Shown: piece by piece, positions 18,768-28,095 of the stretch
How positions within the stretch are numbered: position 1 is the first letter of the stretch
Layout: every line of letters begins with the position of its first letter
From: Alloprevotella sp.
Lineage (GTDB): Bacteria; Bacteroidota; Bacteroidia; Bacteroidales; Bacteroidaceae
Reading direction: 5' to 3'
Assembly: GCA_017477205.1 (NCBI GenBank)
Contig: JAFUXE010000006.1
Span: 106,647-170,646 of the forward strand
Length of the DNA: 64,000 nt
Program-made: the position numbers and the translations under genes
Notes under the pieces: generated by a model
What the model was told of the DNA's origin: nothing
The model's database searches: none
Seen by the model: only the letters and a program-made list of their open reading frames with translations

Positions 18768-19904
18768 ATGCGGCGTCTCCTCATCTTCCACCCTGCTCCT
18801 GCGCCCTATCGCACCCATTTCTTCAATGAACTGGGGCGGCGCTTCCACCTGCACGTCGTGTTCCTGCGGAGCGAAGCCAAGGAAATCATGGTGGGACAGG
18901 CGAAGCTGCTGGAGGATGCCACCTACACCTACGAATACCTGCCCGGCCACTTCCGCCTGCTGGGTCGCGACCTGGGCTACGGCTACGGACGCATTCTGCG
19001 GCGCGAGCGTCCCGACGTAGTCATCGCCTCAGAGTTTGGTGCCTCGCTGCTCCTTCCGATGCTTCTGCTCCAGTGCCGGAAAATGTACTTCCGCCTGCTG
19101 ACGATGTGCGACGACAGCCTAGGCATGGCACTTGAACGTCAGGGCGGACGACGGCGGAGGGCTTTCTGGATGCTCCGCCGCTGCGACGGCATCATCACCG
19201 TTACTGCGCAAATGGCCCGTTGGTATGTGGAGCACACACCCGCCCGTCGCGCAGACTATTTCCCCATCATCCAGGACGAGTTCCTTGTTCGCGCAGACCT
19301 CGAACAAATCATGTCCTGTGCCGCCGCTCATATCGCGCGCCACGGACTTGCAGGCAAGCGCGTCGGACTCTTCGTGGGCCGCTTCGTAGAAGAGAAGAAC
19401 CTCCCGCTATTATTCTCCGTCATTGCCAGTCTCAAGGACCTGCCCCGGGACTGGCGTCTCGTGATGGTAGGCGACGGCGAGGAAGAAGCTGCGCTACGCT
19501 GCCAGGCCGAGGAAGCCGGCATGTCGGAAAACATCATCTTTGCCGGACGCCATACGGGTCTTGACCTATGGGCATGGTATGCTGCTGCCTCGTTCCTTGT
19601 GCTCCCCAGCCACCATGAAGCCTTTGGTGCCGTCGTGGGTGAAGCCATGCAGATGGGCTGCCCGACGCTCGTAAGCTGTCATGCCGGTGCTGCCACTGTC
19701 GTAGCTGACGCGATAAAGAAATCTGGCCCTCAGGCCGGGGACATCTTTTCCCCCGATGATACCGAAGATTTCAGGCAGAAACTCCTTCGTTGCTACCACG
19801 ACGCCCATCCCCTGCCCGCCGAAGGCTTCCGACGCCCCTCCTTCCTACCCCACACGTTCCGCGAACGCATGGACAACCTCCAAACTTTCCTCGAACAATC
19901 ATAG
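18768..19904 (+). CDS. Glycosyltransferase family 4 (GT-B fold)
   Basis: A 378-residue cytoplasmic retaining glycosyltransferase. The N-terminal Rossmann half starts LLIFHPAPAPYRTHFFNELG. The C-terminal half has VGLFVGRFVEEKNLPLLF, the VGDGEEEAAL donor-site segment, and the E-x7-E motif HHEAFGAVVGEAM with Glu284 and Glu292. Donor and acceptor cannot be told from sequence. There is no signal peptide. The ATG lies 2 bp after the susD stop, implying translational coupling, and the next gene (nucleotidyltransferase fusion) starts 45 bp later. It probably acts on a surface glycan or lipid carrier rather than on imported sugar (inference). Confidence 0.88.
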   Translation: MRRLLIFHPAPAPYRTHFFNELGRRFHLHVVFLRSEAKEIMVGQAKLLEDATYTYEYLPGHFRLLGRDLGYGYGRILRRERPDVVIASEFGASLLLPMLLLQCRKMYFRLLTMCDDSLGMALERQGGRRRRAFWMLRRCDGIITVTAQMARWYVEHTPARRADYFPIIQDEFLVRADLEQIMSCAAAHIARHGLAGKRVGLFVGRFVEEKNLPLLFSVIASLKDLPRDWRLVMVGDGEEEAALRCQAEEAGMSENIIFAGRHTGLDLWAWYAAASFLVLPSHHEAFGAVVGEAMQMGCPTLVSCHAGAATVVADAIKKSGPQAGDIFSPDDTEDFRQKLLRCYHDAHPLPAEGFRRPSFLPHTFRERMDNLQTFLEQS

Positions 19905-19949
19905 GAACACGCCAAAAGTCTTAGAAGACATAGAACAACCAACAACAAT

Positions 19950-21782
19950 ATGCAAGCCATCATCCTTGCTGCGGGCATGGGACGCCGCCTCGGCGCATAC
20001 ACCCGCGAAAACACAAAGTGCATGGTCTCCGTCTGCGGAGAGCGCATCATTGACCGCATGCTCCGCGCCCTTGGCGACCTGCGATGCGTCCGTCGCGTCA
20101 TCGTCGTCGTCGGCTATCAGGCAGAGAACCTGCGTAGCCACATCGGCACGCGCTATGAAGCGGATTTTCCCGTTGAATTCGTGGAAAACCGCGATTTCGC
20201 CACCACGAACAACATCTACAGCCTCTCCCTCGTCTCACGCCAGCTACAGGAGGACGACACGCTGCTCCTGGAGAGCGACCTCGTCTTCGACCCCGCGATG
20301 CTGCGTATGCTCGTGGAGCACCCCGACCCCAACCTCGCCCTCGTGGCGAAGTATGAGACCTGGATGGACGGTACGATGGTGCGCATTGACAGCGAGCGCA
20401 ATATTCTGAACTTCATCCCCAAGAAGGCTTTCCGCTATAGCGACACACCCTCGTACTACAAAACCGTCAACATCTACAAGTTCAGCCGCGACTTCAGCCG
20501 CAACTGCTACGTGCCCTTCCTCAATGCCTACCAGCAGGCTCTCGGTACGAGCGAATACTACGAGCAGGTGTTACGTGTTGTTACCCTGCTTGACGGCGCA
20601 GAGCTGAAAGCCCTGCCCATAGGCCCGATGAAATGGTACGAAATCGACGATGTGCAGGATTTGGACATTGCGGAAACCATCTTTGCCGGCAAGGAGGAGG
20701 TGATGAACCGCTTCAACAAGCGATACGGAGGCCATTGGCGCTTCCCGAAGATGCTGGATTTCTGCTACCTCGTCAATCCCTACTTCCCTCCGCAACGCAT
20801 GCGCGACGAACTGCGTGCCAACTTCGACACGCTCCTCACGGAATATCCCAGCGGCATGTACGTGAACGCCATGCTGGCAGCCAAGTATTTCGGAATCTCT
20901 CCGGACTACACCGTTGTCGGTAACGGAGCGGCGGAACTCATCAAGAGCTTGATGGAACGTGTGGAAGGGAACCTCGGCGTGGTGTATCCCACCTTCGAAG
21001 AATATCCCAACCGTCGCGACAAGACAACGCTCGTCCCCTTCGTGCCCACGACGGAAGACCTCAGCTACAGTGCCGACGAGCTGATGCGGTTCTATGCAGA
21101 CAAGAGGCTATCCGCCCTATTGCTGATCAATCCTGACAATCCCAGCGGCCACTTTATGCCGCGTGCTGACGTGCTGCGCCTGGCCGTATGGGCTGAAGAG
21201 CATGGCGTGCAGCTCATCGTGGACGAGAGTTTCGTTGATTTCACCGAGGATTTCCGCCACAATTCCCTACTCCATGATAACATCCTCGAGGCCTACCCGC
21301 ATCTTGTCGTCATGAAGAGTATTTCCAAGAGCTACGGCGTGCCGGGTCTGCGCCTCGGCGTGCTGGCCAGCAGCGACACGGAGCTCATCCGCTGGATGAA
21401 GAAGGACGTGAGTATCTGGAACATCAACTCCTTCGCCGAATTCTACATGCAGATATACGGGAAGTACGAAGCCGACTACGAGCTCGCCTGCGAAAAGTTC
21501 GTGGCCGAGCGCAAGCGCTTCATGGGGCGCCTTCGCAAAATCCCCTTCCTGCGCGTGATACCCTCGCAGGCAAACTATTTCCTCTGCAAGGTGCTGCCGC
21601 CATACACCTCTGCCGGACTTACCCGCGAACTGCTCATGCGCTACGACATCCTCATCCGCAACTGCGAGACCAAGGCAACGCTGGCGGGCTCCAACCTCAT
21701 TCGCGTCGCCGTACGGGATCAGCACGACAACAATCAGCTCGTCGAAGCCCTACAACAACTCTGCCATGAAAATCATAAGTAA
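19950..21782 (+). CDS. Nucleotidyltransferase fused to class I aminotransferase
   Basis: A 610-residue two-domain protein. Residues 1-245 are a LicC-like sugar/alcohol-phosphate nucleotidyltransferase: IILAAGMGRRLGAYT, then TTNNIYSL, and LLLESDLVF with the metal-binding candidate Asp110. Residues 255-610 are a PLP-dependent class I/II (HisC/CobD-like) fold: GNGAAELIKSL, NPDNPSGH, DESFVDF and SKSYGVPGLRLG with the PLP Lys460. The fusion could make a phospho-amino alcohol and activate it as a CDP derivative (by analogy with CobD-type decarboxylases and LicC cytidylyltransferases; inference). Plain transamination is equally possible. Its end overlaps the next gene by 17 bp, so the two products probably work together. 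Confidence 0.85.
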   Translation: MQAIILAAGMGRRLGAYTRENTKCMVSVCGERIIDRMLRALGDLRCVRRVIVVVGYQAENLRSHIGTRYEADFPVEFVENRDFATTNNIYSLSLVSRQLQEDDTLLLESDLVFDPAMLRMLVEHPDPNLALVAKYETWMDGTMVRIDSERNILNFIPKKAFRYSDTPSYYKTVNIYKFSRDFSRNCYVPFLNAYQQALGTSEYYEQVLRVVTLLDGAELKALPIGPMKWYEIDDVQDLDIAETIFAGKEEVMNRFNKRYGGHWRFPKMLDFCYLVNPYFPPQRMRDELRANFDTLLTEYPSGMYVNAMLAAKYFGISPDYTVVGNGAAELIKSLMERVEGNLGVVYPTFEEYPNRRDKTTLVPFVPTTEDLSYSADELMRFYADKRLSALLLINPDNPSGHFMPRADVLRLAVWAEEHGVQLIVDESFVDFTEDFRHNSLLHDNILEAYPHLVVMKSISKSYGVPGLRLGVLASSDTELIRWMKKDVSIWNINSFAEFYMQIYGKYEADYELACEKFVAERKRFMGRLRKIPFLRVIPSQANYFLCKVLPPYTSAGLTRELLMRYDILIRNCETKATLAGSNLIRVAVRDQHDNNQLVEALQQLCHENHK

Positions 21783-22665
21783 AGAAAGCATCAACGCCTT
21801 AGGCATAAGCGCAAGCGTCTGCATGGAGTGGATTGAAGAGTCCTTTCGGCAGAAGTATGAGGCACAGCTACCTACGAAGATAAGTCTCCATCCACAAGGC
21901 GACGACTTCTTCAATACGATGCCCTGCCTTCTTCCTCCCTCGCATCACAGGTTTGCAGTAAAAATCGTGAATCGCATCGCAGGGAACAACCCGTCTCTGC
22001 ACAGCGATATTCTCCTCTACGACAGCCGCACAGGCGAACTGCTGGCTCTTCTGGATGGTGACTGGGTGACAACGATGCGCACAGGAGCTGTTGCAGCACT
22101 CTCCGCACGCCTCTTCCAGCGCGATGGTACAGACACGTATTCGCTGATGGGACTTGGACACACGGCTCGTGCCACCGTAGAGTGCATCATGGCCGATCGC
22201 AACAATAGCCCGACCCGCTTTCGTCTGCTGCGTTATAAGGACCAGGCAGAATGCTTCATCAAGAAGATGAAGGAAATCCCCGGTTTCATCGGAGAAATTG
22301 TGGATACAACAGCAGAGCTCGTGGCTGGTGCCGATGTCCTGATATCTTGTATTACGGCTGCAAATGACCTCATCTGCCCCGACGACAGCCTCTATCGCGA
22401 GGGTATGCTCCTGATACCTGTTCATACCCGCGGATTCCAGAACTGCGACCTATTCTTCGACAAGGTATTTGCAGACGACCGCGGTCACGTCTGTGGTTTC
22501 CGCTATTTCGACCGCTTCCGCCACTTCGACGAATTGAGCCGAGTACTCCTGGGACAAGCCCAAGGACGCACCTCACCGCAGGAACGCATCCTGTGCTATA
22601 ACATCGGAATAGGCCTCCATGATGCCGTCTTTGCCAACCACCTGTATGAATTGACCGTTGGTTGA
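21766..22665 (+). CDS. Ornithine cyclodeaminase / mu-crystallin family enzyme
   Basis: A 299-residue NAD(P)-dependent protein. It shows the family core KIVNRIAGNNPSLHSDILLYDSRTGELLALLDGDW, the arginine/threonine segment TTMRTGAVAALSA, and a Rossmann motif where YSLMGLGHTARATVECI replaces the more usual GxGxQA. The family includes ornithine and lysine cyclodeaminases, ketimine reductases and the SbnB opine-type enzymes, so the reaction cannot be named. The start codon lies within the end of the upstream fusion gene (17-bp overlap), indicating tight coupling. It likely consumes or supplies an amino or imino acid for that enzyme (inference). Confidence 0.85.
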   Translation: MKIISKESINALGISASVCMEWIEESFRQKYEAQLPTKISLHPQGDDFFNTMPCLLPPSHHRFAVKIVNRIAGNNPSLHSDILLYDSRTGELLALLDGDWVTTMRTGAVAALSARLFQRDGTDTYSLMGLGHTARATVECIMADRNNSPTRFRLLRYKDQAECFIKKMKEIPGFIGEIVDTTAELVAGADVLISCITAANDLICPDDSLYREGMLLIPVHTRGFQNCDLFFDKVFADDRGHVCGFRYFDRFRHFDELSRVLLGQAQGRTSPQERILCYNIGIGLHDAVFANHLYELTVG

Positions 22666-22696
22666 GCATTGCCGTCACTTGCCACTAACAGAATAT

Positions 22697-23341
22697 ATGA
22701 GAACGATACTTTCAACTCTCATGCTTTGCACCGCATGGGGCCTGAGCGCAGAAGCACAGAACACCGTGGAGAGCATCCGCAAGGAGTACCAGAACGTACA
22801 CGAATGGATTGCCCGCATGATACCGGATTCCGACGGCATGACGGGCATCCCGCCGGAGTACTACGACCTAAGCGTCGTGCAGAACCTACCCGGCACGGGA
22901 CCGCACCGCGAGAGCATCCGCATGTACTTCGAAGACGGGGAGACGGACGAGGAAGGCGCCGTCTATCCGCCCCACTGCCTGCGCTTCCTCACGGCCAGCT
23001 ATAACTTTGCGGCCTTCCCCTACTACGAGGAATACCTCTACGACGCCAACGGGCAGGTATCGTTCATCTATGCCGTCACGCCCGACGCCGTGCCGGAAGA
23101 CTTCGTCCCCTACGAGTTGCGCATGTATTTTGACGGTGACCGCCTGCTACGCTTTACAGCCAAGAGGGCAAACATGGTCAAGCCTTATGATTTCAACTCC
23201 CTGCAGGGGCTTTCCTATACCGAGAAGTTCTCCGGCACTGCCGTCCCCAGACAGTATGTGCAGGAAGCCAACCGCTGCATCCTTCGTGCCAAGCGCTTCC
23301 TGCACATGTTCAAGGGTATTGACGACAATACGTACAAATAA
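22697..23341 (+). CDS. Small secreted protein, unknown function
   Basis: A 214-residue protein; the start at 22697 gives a clean signal peptide (MRTILSTLMLCTAWGLSAEAQ), while an in-frame ATG at 22658 would overlap the preceding gene and put a polar stretch before it. The mature part is rich in Tyr, Phe and acidic residues and reads as a single alpha/beta domain (YEEYLYDANGQVSFIYAVTPD, then YELRMYFDGDRLLRF). I do not recognise the family. It closes the co-directional run 31 bp after the cyclodeaminase-family gene and its stop abuts the stop of the convergent transglutaminase-like gene. Confidence 0.65.
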   Translation: MRTILSTLMLCTAWGLSAEAQNTVESIRKEYQNVHEWIARMIPDSDGMTGIPPEYYDLSVVQNLPGTGPHRESIRMYFEDGETDEEGAVYPPHCLRFLTASYNFAAFPYYEEYLYDANGQVSFIYAVTPDAVPEDFVPYELRMYFDGDRLLRFTAKRANMVKPYDFNSLQGLSYTEKFSGTAVPRQYVQEANRCILRAKRFLHMFKGIDDNTYK

Positions 23342-26041
23342 TTATTCTTTCAGCTTCCCGATGACACTGCGGAGCTGGTCACCGAGGCCTATGGTATAGC
23401 CCTGGGAGAAATAGACCACGCGATTAAAGGTGTCGCCAAGGAGGACAACAGGGCGCTCGGGGCTCTGGGTAAGTCCGCTGCCGAAGATGTCATTGGCGAC
23501 GTGGCCTCCCTCGTCAACGCCGAAGCGGAGGTTGCTGGGCAGATTGGGGAACTCGCTACGACGCGCCATGAACATGTCGTACTCTTCGTGCGTGGGGAAG
23601 AGCATAATCATCTCGCGTCCCCAGCTTTCAAGCGCGGCGCGCTGCTGCTCAATGTCGTGGAGGATATGTGTGGAGGGTTCGTTGCCGGCGCGCAACAGGC
23701 CAACGACGTAGTAGCCGCGACCGGTAGTGGCAAGCACGGACTTCTCGGCGCCGTCCTTCACGTCGTAATACAGGTTCTCGGAGTTGAAGGAGCCGATGAC
23801 CTGCACGCCGTCAGCATCCTCACGCATCTGGAGCTTCACGGCGACGTTCTTTTGTACAGGGAACACAACGAGGCGTGCCCGCACAGAACCGTCGGCCATG
23901 CGCGTACCGCTGACGAGGAGGTAATCACCAGGCTCAACGGAAGTGCCTTCGCGGAAGGGATTCTCCCAGGTGTCCTCCTCGCCGTAGTTCTGAAGCTGCG
24001 GCATTCCGCCGACGAGGCGTGAAAGCGTGAAGTGGTTGTAGTAGCGGGGATTCTCCATGAACTTACGGGGCTCGTAGGCAAGGCGCAGGCGCACGCCACT
24101 GGACGTGGTCGTCTCGGGCGCTGCGGTGCCGAAGTTCACAGTCTGCCACTCGCCCTCGGAGGCGCTGGTGGCGGTGAAGTACTGGAAGCGGGACGTCACC
24201 TCGTCGAAGCGGGCGGGGATGCCCATCGTGCGGCAGAGGGCGACGAAGCAGAGACCTTTCGAGAAGACGTCGCCGTAGCCGCTGCGCATGACGCTGACGG
24301 GCGACATGCAGATGTAGCGTGCGAAGACACCGTCAAGCGTCTCAACGCGCTCGTTCAGGAGATCGGCAACAAGGGCGGGGTTCGCACGATACTCCCCGAC
24401 ACGTCCGGCGTCAATGTACTGCCACAGGCCGGAGCGCCACGTGGAAAGCATCTCGTTGGAGATGCGTGGCGACATAACGTAGTGCAGGTAGCGGTCGTAA
24501 GCCTCCGGCGACATCTTACCGCGTCGCTGGCCGTTGTTTTTCAAGAGGAGCGACTGGAAATGGTCCGCCACGGTGAAGGCGTCGAAGTCGCGCAAATCCT
24601 TGTCGGAAAGGGTGCTGAGAAAGTCGAGGAAGAAGTCGCGTTCGGCCTTCGTCGTGCCGCCCAGCGTGATGAGTGAGTCGGAATTGAACGTGGCGAGGAC
24701 ATCAAAAAGGTTCAGGAAGTTGCCCTCGCTCTTCTTGAAGAGGGGGAGGATTTGCTGCGTCTCGAAGCCCAGCACCTCGGCAATCTCTTCGATTTTGCTG
24801 TCGGAGGGCCACACGCGGACGTAAGCCATGCGCACAGAGTCCTCGTAGGCCAGGCGGCGGTTGTTGACGGCCTCCACCTCGGGGGCCACATGGGGCAGGT
24901 TGGCACCGACGGGCGGTGGCGTGATGTCGAGGTCGGTGGCGAAGGTCTCACCGCCCTGATGGGAGAGCGTGATGTCCCAAGCTTTCTTTTGTTTACCCGC
25001 AGAAACTTTCTCGAAGCCGTACATGCCGTCGGCTGCCGCCCACACGACCATGTCGCCAAGGCCGCTGACGAGGCTGGCTTCACCGCGGGTGTCGGTGGAG
25101 GTCTGGTAGAGGCTGTAGAACTCGCCGTAGTTGTAGAGCCCGAAGCGTACGGTGGCGCCGCGCACGGGCGTGCCGCCGAGGTCGAGGACGCGCACCGTCG
25201 TCGTGGCGGTAGGGGCGTAGTTTTCCGTCACGTTGATGGTGGTCTGCGTGGGCATCTGGCGCAGGATTTGTTCCTTACCGCGATAGCGTCCCAATACGGT
25301 CGTGTTCATCAGCATGCCGCGGCTGGCGGGCTGGTTGAACCAGGCGATGTTGAGGTCGGGGGCGGGTTCGCAGGCTCCCAGGAAGTACCATTTTCCGTCC
25401 ACGTAAGCCTCCACCCAGGCGTGGTTGTCGTCGGTATGTGCCCAGCGCGGCGTATAGACTTGACGCGCGGGAATACCGATGGCGCGCAGGGCGGCGACGG
25501 TAAAGGTGGACTCTTCTCCGCAGCGTCCGGTGGCGGTCTTCATGCTGGCCGTCGGCGAACTGGTGCGGGCGTCAGAGGGACGGTAGGTGACATACTCATG
25601 GCACCAGTGGTTCACCTCCAGCACAGCCTCGCGCATGGTGCAGCCACGCACGCGCTTTGCAAGCTCGTCGTAGTACTCCGTGCGGAAGTCGTCGAGATTC
25701 TCGTTGTTTACGCGCACGGGCAGCACAAAGTGGCGCCACTCGCGGTCGGGGACTTTCTTGCCCCAGGGCATCTCGGTGCGGGTGCGCAGGGCTACGCGAG
25801 CATTCTCAAGGAAGTACTCTCCCGTCTGGTCGAAGATATCCGCCCAGTCCATATAGGCATAGAGGAACTCCAGGGCCTCGCGCTCCTCGGAGGTCTCGGC
25901 AAGGCTGAGGGCTTGGCGGGCATCGTCGCAAGAGACGAGAGCATAGCGGTTTTCAAAGTCGCGGCGCACCTCGGAGGCGCTTTGGGCATAAAGCGACAGC
26001 GTTGATACTATGAACAGAACGGAAAATACGGTACGTTTCAT
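23342..26041 (-). CDS. Secreted transglutaminase-like (cysteine protease fold) protein
   Basis: An 899-residue protein with signal peptide (MKRTVFSVLFIVSTLSLYAQ). A transglutaminase-core domain occupies about residues 120-235, with a complete Cys-His-Asp triad: GRCGEES (Cys174), DDNHAWVEAY (His207) and PAPDLNIAW (Asp229). A carboxypeptidase-regulatory-like beta domain follows (VRVLDLGGTPVRGATVRFGLYNYGEFY, about 270-330). The long C-terminal part is unassigned. Bacterial members of this superfamily are mostly proteases or peptidoglycan/peptide hydrolases rather than cross-linkers. It is transcribed after the SLC13 transporter gene, with 27 bp between, suggesting peptide or amino-acid foraging (inference). 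Confidence 0.85.
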   Translation of the reverse strand: MKRTVFSVLFIVSTLSLYAQSASEVRRDFENRYALVSCDDARQALSLAETSEEREALEFLYAYMDWADIFDQTGEYFLENARVALRTRTEMPWGKKVPDREWRHFVLPVRVNNENLDDFRTEYYDELAKRVRGCTMREAVLEVNHWCHEYVTYRPSDARTSSPTASMKTATGRCGEESTFTVAALRAIGIPARQVYTPRWAHTDDNHAWVEAYVDGKWYFLGACEPAPDLNIAWFNQPASRGMLMNTTVLGRYRGKEQILRQMPTQTTINVTENYAPTATTTVRVLDLGGTPVRGATVRFGLYNYGEFYSLYQTSTDTRGEASLVSGLGDMVVWAAADGMYGFEKVSAGKQKKAWDITLSHQGGETFATDLDITPPPVGANLPHVAPEVEAVNNRRLAYEDSVRMAYVRVWPSDSKIEEIAEVLGFETQQILPLFKKSEGNFLNLFDVLATFNSDSLITLGGTTKAERDFFLDFLSTLSDKDLRDFDAFTVADHFQSLLLKNNGQRRGKMSPEAYDRYLHYVMSPRISNEMLSTWRSGLWQYIDAGRVGEYRANPALVADLLNERVETLDGVFARYICMSPVSVMRSGYGDVFSKGLCFVALCRTMGIPARFDEVTSRFQYFTATSASEGEWQTVNFGTAAPETTTSSGVRLRLAYEPRKFMENPRYYNHFTLSRLVGGMPQLQNYGEEDTWENPFREGTSVEPGDYLLVSGTRMADGSVRARLVVFPVQKNVAVKLQMREDADGVQVIGSFNSENLYYDVKDGAEKSVLATTGRGYYVVGLLRAGNEPSTHILHDIEQQRAALESWGREMIMLFPTHEEYDMFMARRSEFPNLPSNLRFGVDEGGHVANDIFGSGLTQSPERPVVLLGDTFNRVVYFSQGYTIGLGDQLRSVIGKLKE

Positions 26042-26068
26042 TTTGTTATGGTGACGAGTGAGAATTGT

Positions 26069-27634
26069 TCAATGTCCCATCACCCATGTGACGAGATAGA
26101 GCACAATGGGGATAGTGACGAAGAGGATGCCGATGACGTCGATGATAGCACCGGACTTGATCATCTTCGTAATGGGGATATAGCCGCTGGCATATACAAT
26201 GGCGTTGGGCGGTGTGGAGACGGGCATCATGAAGCCGAGGCTGGAGGAGAGTGCCACGCCGACTGCCACGGGGATGGGGCTGAAGCCGGCACTCAGCGCT
26301 GCGCCGATGGCCAGGGGGCCTATCATGCCGACAGCGGCCGTGTGGGACGTAAGTTCGGACATGAGCAAGGCGGCAATACAGAAAACGCCGACAAAGAGCA
26401 GTTCGCTGGGTTGTCCGCCCATGGCTACGGTTATCTGGTCGCCAATCCATCCGGACAGGCCCGTGCTGTACATCATGCCGCCCATAGCCAGACCGCCACC
26501 GAAGAGCAGCAGCGTGCCCCACTCGATGCCTTTCACGGCGTCCTTCCACTTCAGCGTCATGCGGCCGAAGCCTTTATCCACGGGCATGAAGAACATCAGC
26601 AGTCCGCCAATCATGGCCACAGCGGCCTCCGGGAGGTATTTGTTGTATTCCTTCACCACACTGCTCTCGCTGCCATAGATGACGCTCAGGATGCCGGGAA
26701 GTACCCACAGCACTACCGCCACGAGGAATGCGAAGAGCGTGTTGCGCTGCGCCTGTGTCCATTTGCCCAGTTCGTTCACCTTTCCGCGGATGAAGTCCTG
26801 TGCGCCGTCAATGTGTTCCACGTCAGCGGGGAACAACTTCCACAGCACGACGTAGGCAATCAGGAAGTAGATGGCCATGGCCACGAAGCCCCACGTCATC
26901 CACTGGAAGAAGGAGATGCTGTATTCGGGGCTCTTCTCGTTCAGGAAGCCAATCATCATGATGTTAGGAGGCGTACCGATGGGTGTGAGCACGCCGCCGA
27001 TGGAGCACGCGTAGGCCGTCATGAGCATCAGGCCCGTAGAGTATTTATAGGTACTCAGGTCGATGGTGCGGCCGTTGGCGGCCATCATCTCGCGGATAGC
27101 CTCCAGAAGGCCGAGGGCGATGGGGAACATCATGGCCGCCGTGGCCGTATTGCTTATCCAGCCCGAACATACCATGCAAGCCAGGCCGATGGCAAGGAAG
27201 ATACGCCGCGGACTGTTGCCCACCCACTTCATGGAAATGATGCCGTACGCGATGCGCTTGTCAAGGCCGTTCACCATCATCGCCTTGGCAATGATGAAGC
27301 CGCCCATGAAAAGGAATATCATCGGGTTGCCGAAGGCGGCGAAGGCCTCCTTCATCTTCACCACGCCACACATGACGCACAACGTAGGCCCCACGAGGGA
27401 CGTCACGGGAATGGGGATGGGCTCCGTAATCCACCAGAGGCAGACAAGCGTCATGATGGCCAATAGCTTGTGTGCCTCGGGCGTGAGTCCCTCTATGTGG
27501 AGGGAATAAACGATAAGCGCACAGATGGGTGCACAAACGGCACCAATAAGGCGGCGCCTACGGTCGAACTTGGAACTGCCTAACAACTCGTCGTCGCTGA
27601 CGGCGGGTAATGGCTTCTGAACTTGTTCACTCAT
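26069..27634 (-). CDS. SLC13/DASS-family sodium:dicarboxylate symporter
   Basis: A 521-residue inner-membrane carrier with about 11-12 hydrophobic segments. DASS family hallmarks are visible: WWITEPIPIPVTSLVGP near residues 67-83, the first SNT motif in WISNTATAAMMFPIALG, and the second substrate/sodium site around STPPNAIVYASGYIP near the C-terminus. Members import di- or tricarboxylates such as succinate, malate or citrate with Na+. The N-terminal 25 residues are polar and cytoplasmic. The transglutaminase-like gene follows 27 bp downstream on the same strand. Substrate is inferred only at class level. Confidence 0.92.
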   Translation of the reverse strand: MSEQVQKPLPAVSDDELLGSSKFDRRRRLIGAVCAPICALIVYSLHIEGLTPEAHKLLAIMTLVCLWWITEPIPIPVTSLVGPTLCVMCGVVKMKEAFAAFGNPMIFLFMGGFIIAKAMMVNGLDKRIAYGIISMKWVGNSPRRIFLAIGLACMVCSGWISNTATAAMMFPIALGLLEAIREMMAANGRTIDLSTYKYSTGLMLMTAYACSIGGVLTPIGTPPNIMMIGFLNEKSPEYSISFFQWMTWGFVAMAIYFLIAYVVLWKLFPADVEHIDGAQDFIRGKVNELGKWTQAQRNTLFAFLVAVVLWVLPGILSVIYGSESSVVKEYNKYLPEAAVAMIGGLLMFFMPVDKGFGRMTLKWKDAVKGIEWGTLLLFGGGLAMGGMMYSTGLSGWIGDQITVAMGGQPSELLFVGVFCIAALLMSELTSHTAAVGMIGPLAIGAALSAGFSPIPVAVGVALSSSLGFMMPVSTPPNAIVYASGYIPITKMIKSGAIIDVIGILFVTIPIVLYLVTWVMGH

Positions 27635-27689
27635 GGTATTCTACGTATTCAATTATTATTATATTCCTGTTTAGAGTGCCTTACGCCCG

Positions 27690-27697
27690 CAAAAGTA
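27690..27697 (-). promoter_or_regulatory. Putative -7 element of the SLC13 gene
   Basis: On the minus strand TACTTTTG matches TAnnTTTG and lies 56 bp upstream of the start codon. No matching -33 element is visible, so support is partial. Confidence 0.4.
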
Positions 27698-27739
27698 AGA
27701 TTTTTTTGGAAATTCTTCACGACATATCAGGAAAAGTTC

Positions 27740-27747
27740 TATCTTTG
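27740..27747 (+). promoter_or_regulatory. Putative -7 element of the 102-aa membrane protein gene
   Basis: TATCTTTG is an exact match to the Bacteroidetes -7 consensus, 29 bp before the start codon. The nearest upstream TTTG is 31 bp away, further than the usual spacing. Confidence 0.5.
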
Positions 27748-27776
27748 CGGCAAATAATTAGCAAAACTTTATCGCC

Positions 27777-28085
27777 ATGACTACATTTCTTTTCACATTC
27801 AACACACCGCTGATCATCATCATCCTGGTGTTTGCCATCGGCATTTGCCTCTTCCTTTACAAGCACAGCCACCATCGCGCCCTCGCCACCGACGGCGAAA
27901 AGCTGGGTACCACCATCCGCGTCATCTTCCAGGAGGCAGGACGTTCGCCCATCTCGCAGAACCGCCTCATCCGCGGCCTGAAAGAGCACTTCCACGTGAA
28001 CGAAAAGGTGGCTCTCGTCCTCATTAGTCGCGCCCGCCGCGAAGGCATCATCAAGGTGGACGGCGAAAACGTCGAGCTGGCATAA
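27777..28085 (+). CDS. Small membrane protein with winged-helix-like tail
   Basis: A 102-residue protein. One N-terminal transmembrane helix (about residues 10-28, LIIIILVFAIGICLFLY) is followed by a basic linker and a cytoplasmic domain. That domain (LGTTIRVIFQEAGRSPISQNRLIRGLKEHF..., ending in an REGIIKVDGENVEL beta hairpin) looks like a winged helix. I do not know a named family. It is alone between the SLC13 gene (divergent) and topB, with its own -7 element. It could be a membrane-tethered regulator, but this is inference from fold impression only. Confidence 0.7.
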   Translation: MTTFLFTFNTPLIIIILVFAIGICLFLYKHSHHRALATDGEKLGTTIRVIFQEAGRSPISQNRLIRGLKEHFHVNEKVALVLISRARREGIIKVDGENVELA

Positions 28086-28095
28086 AGATAATTAG

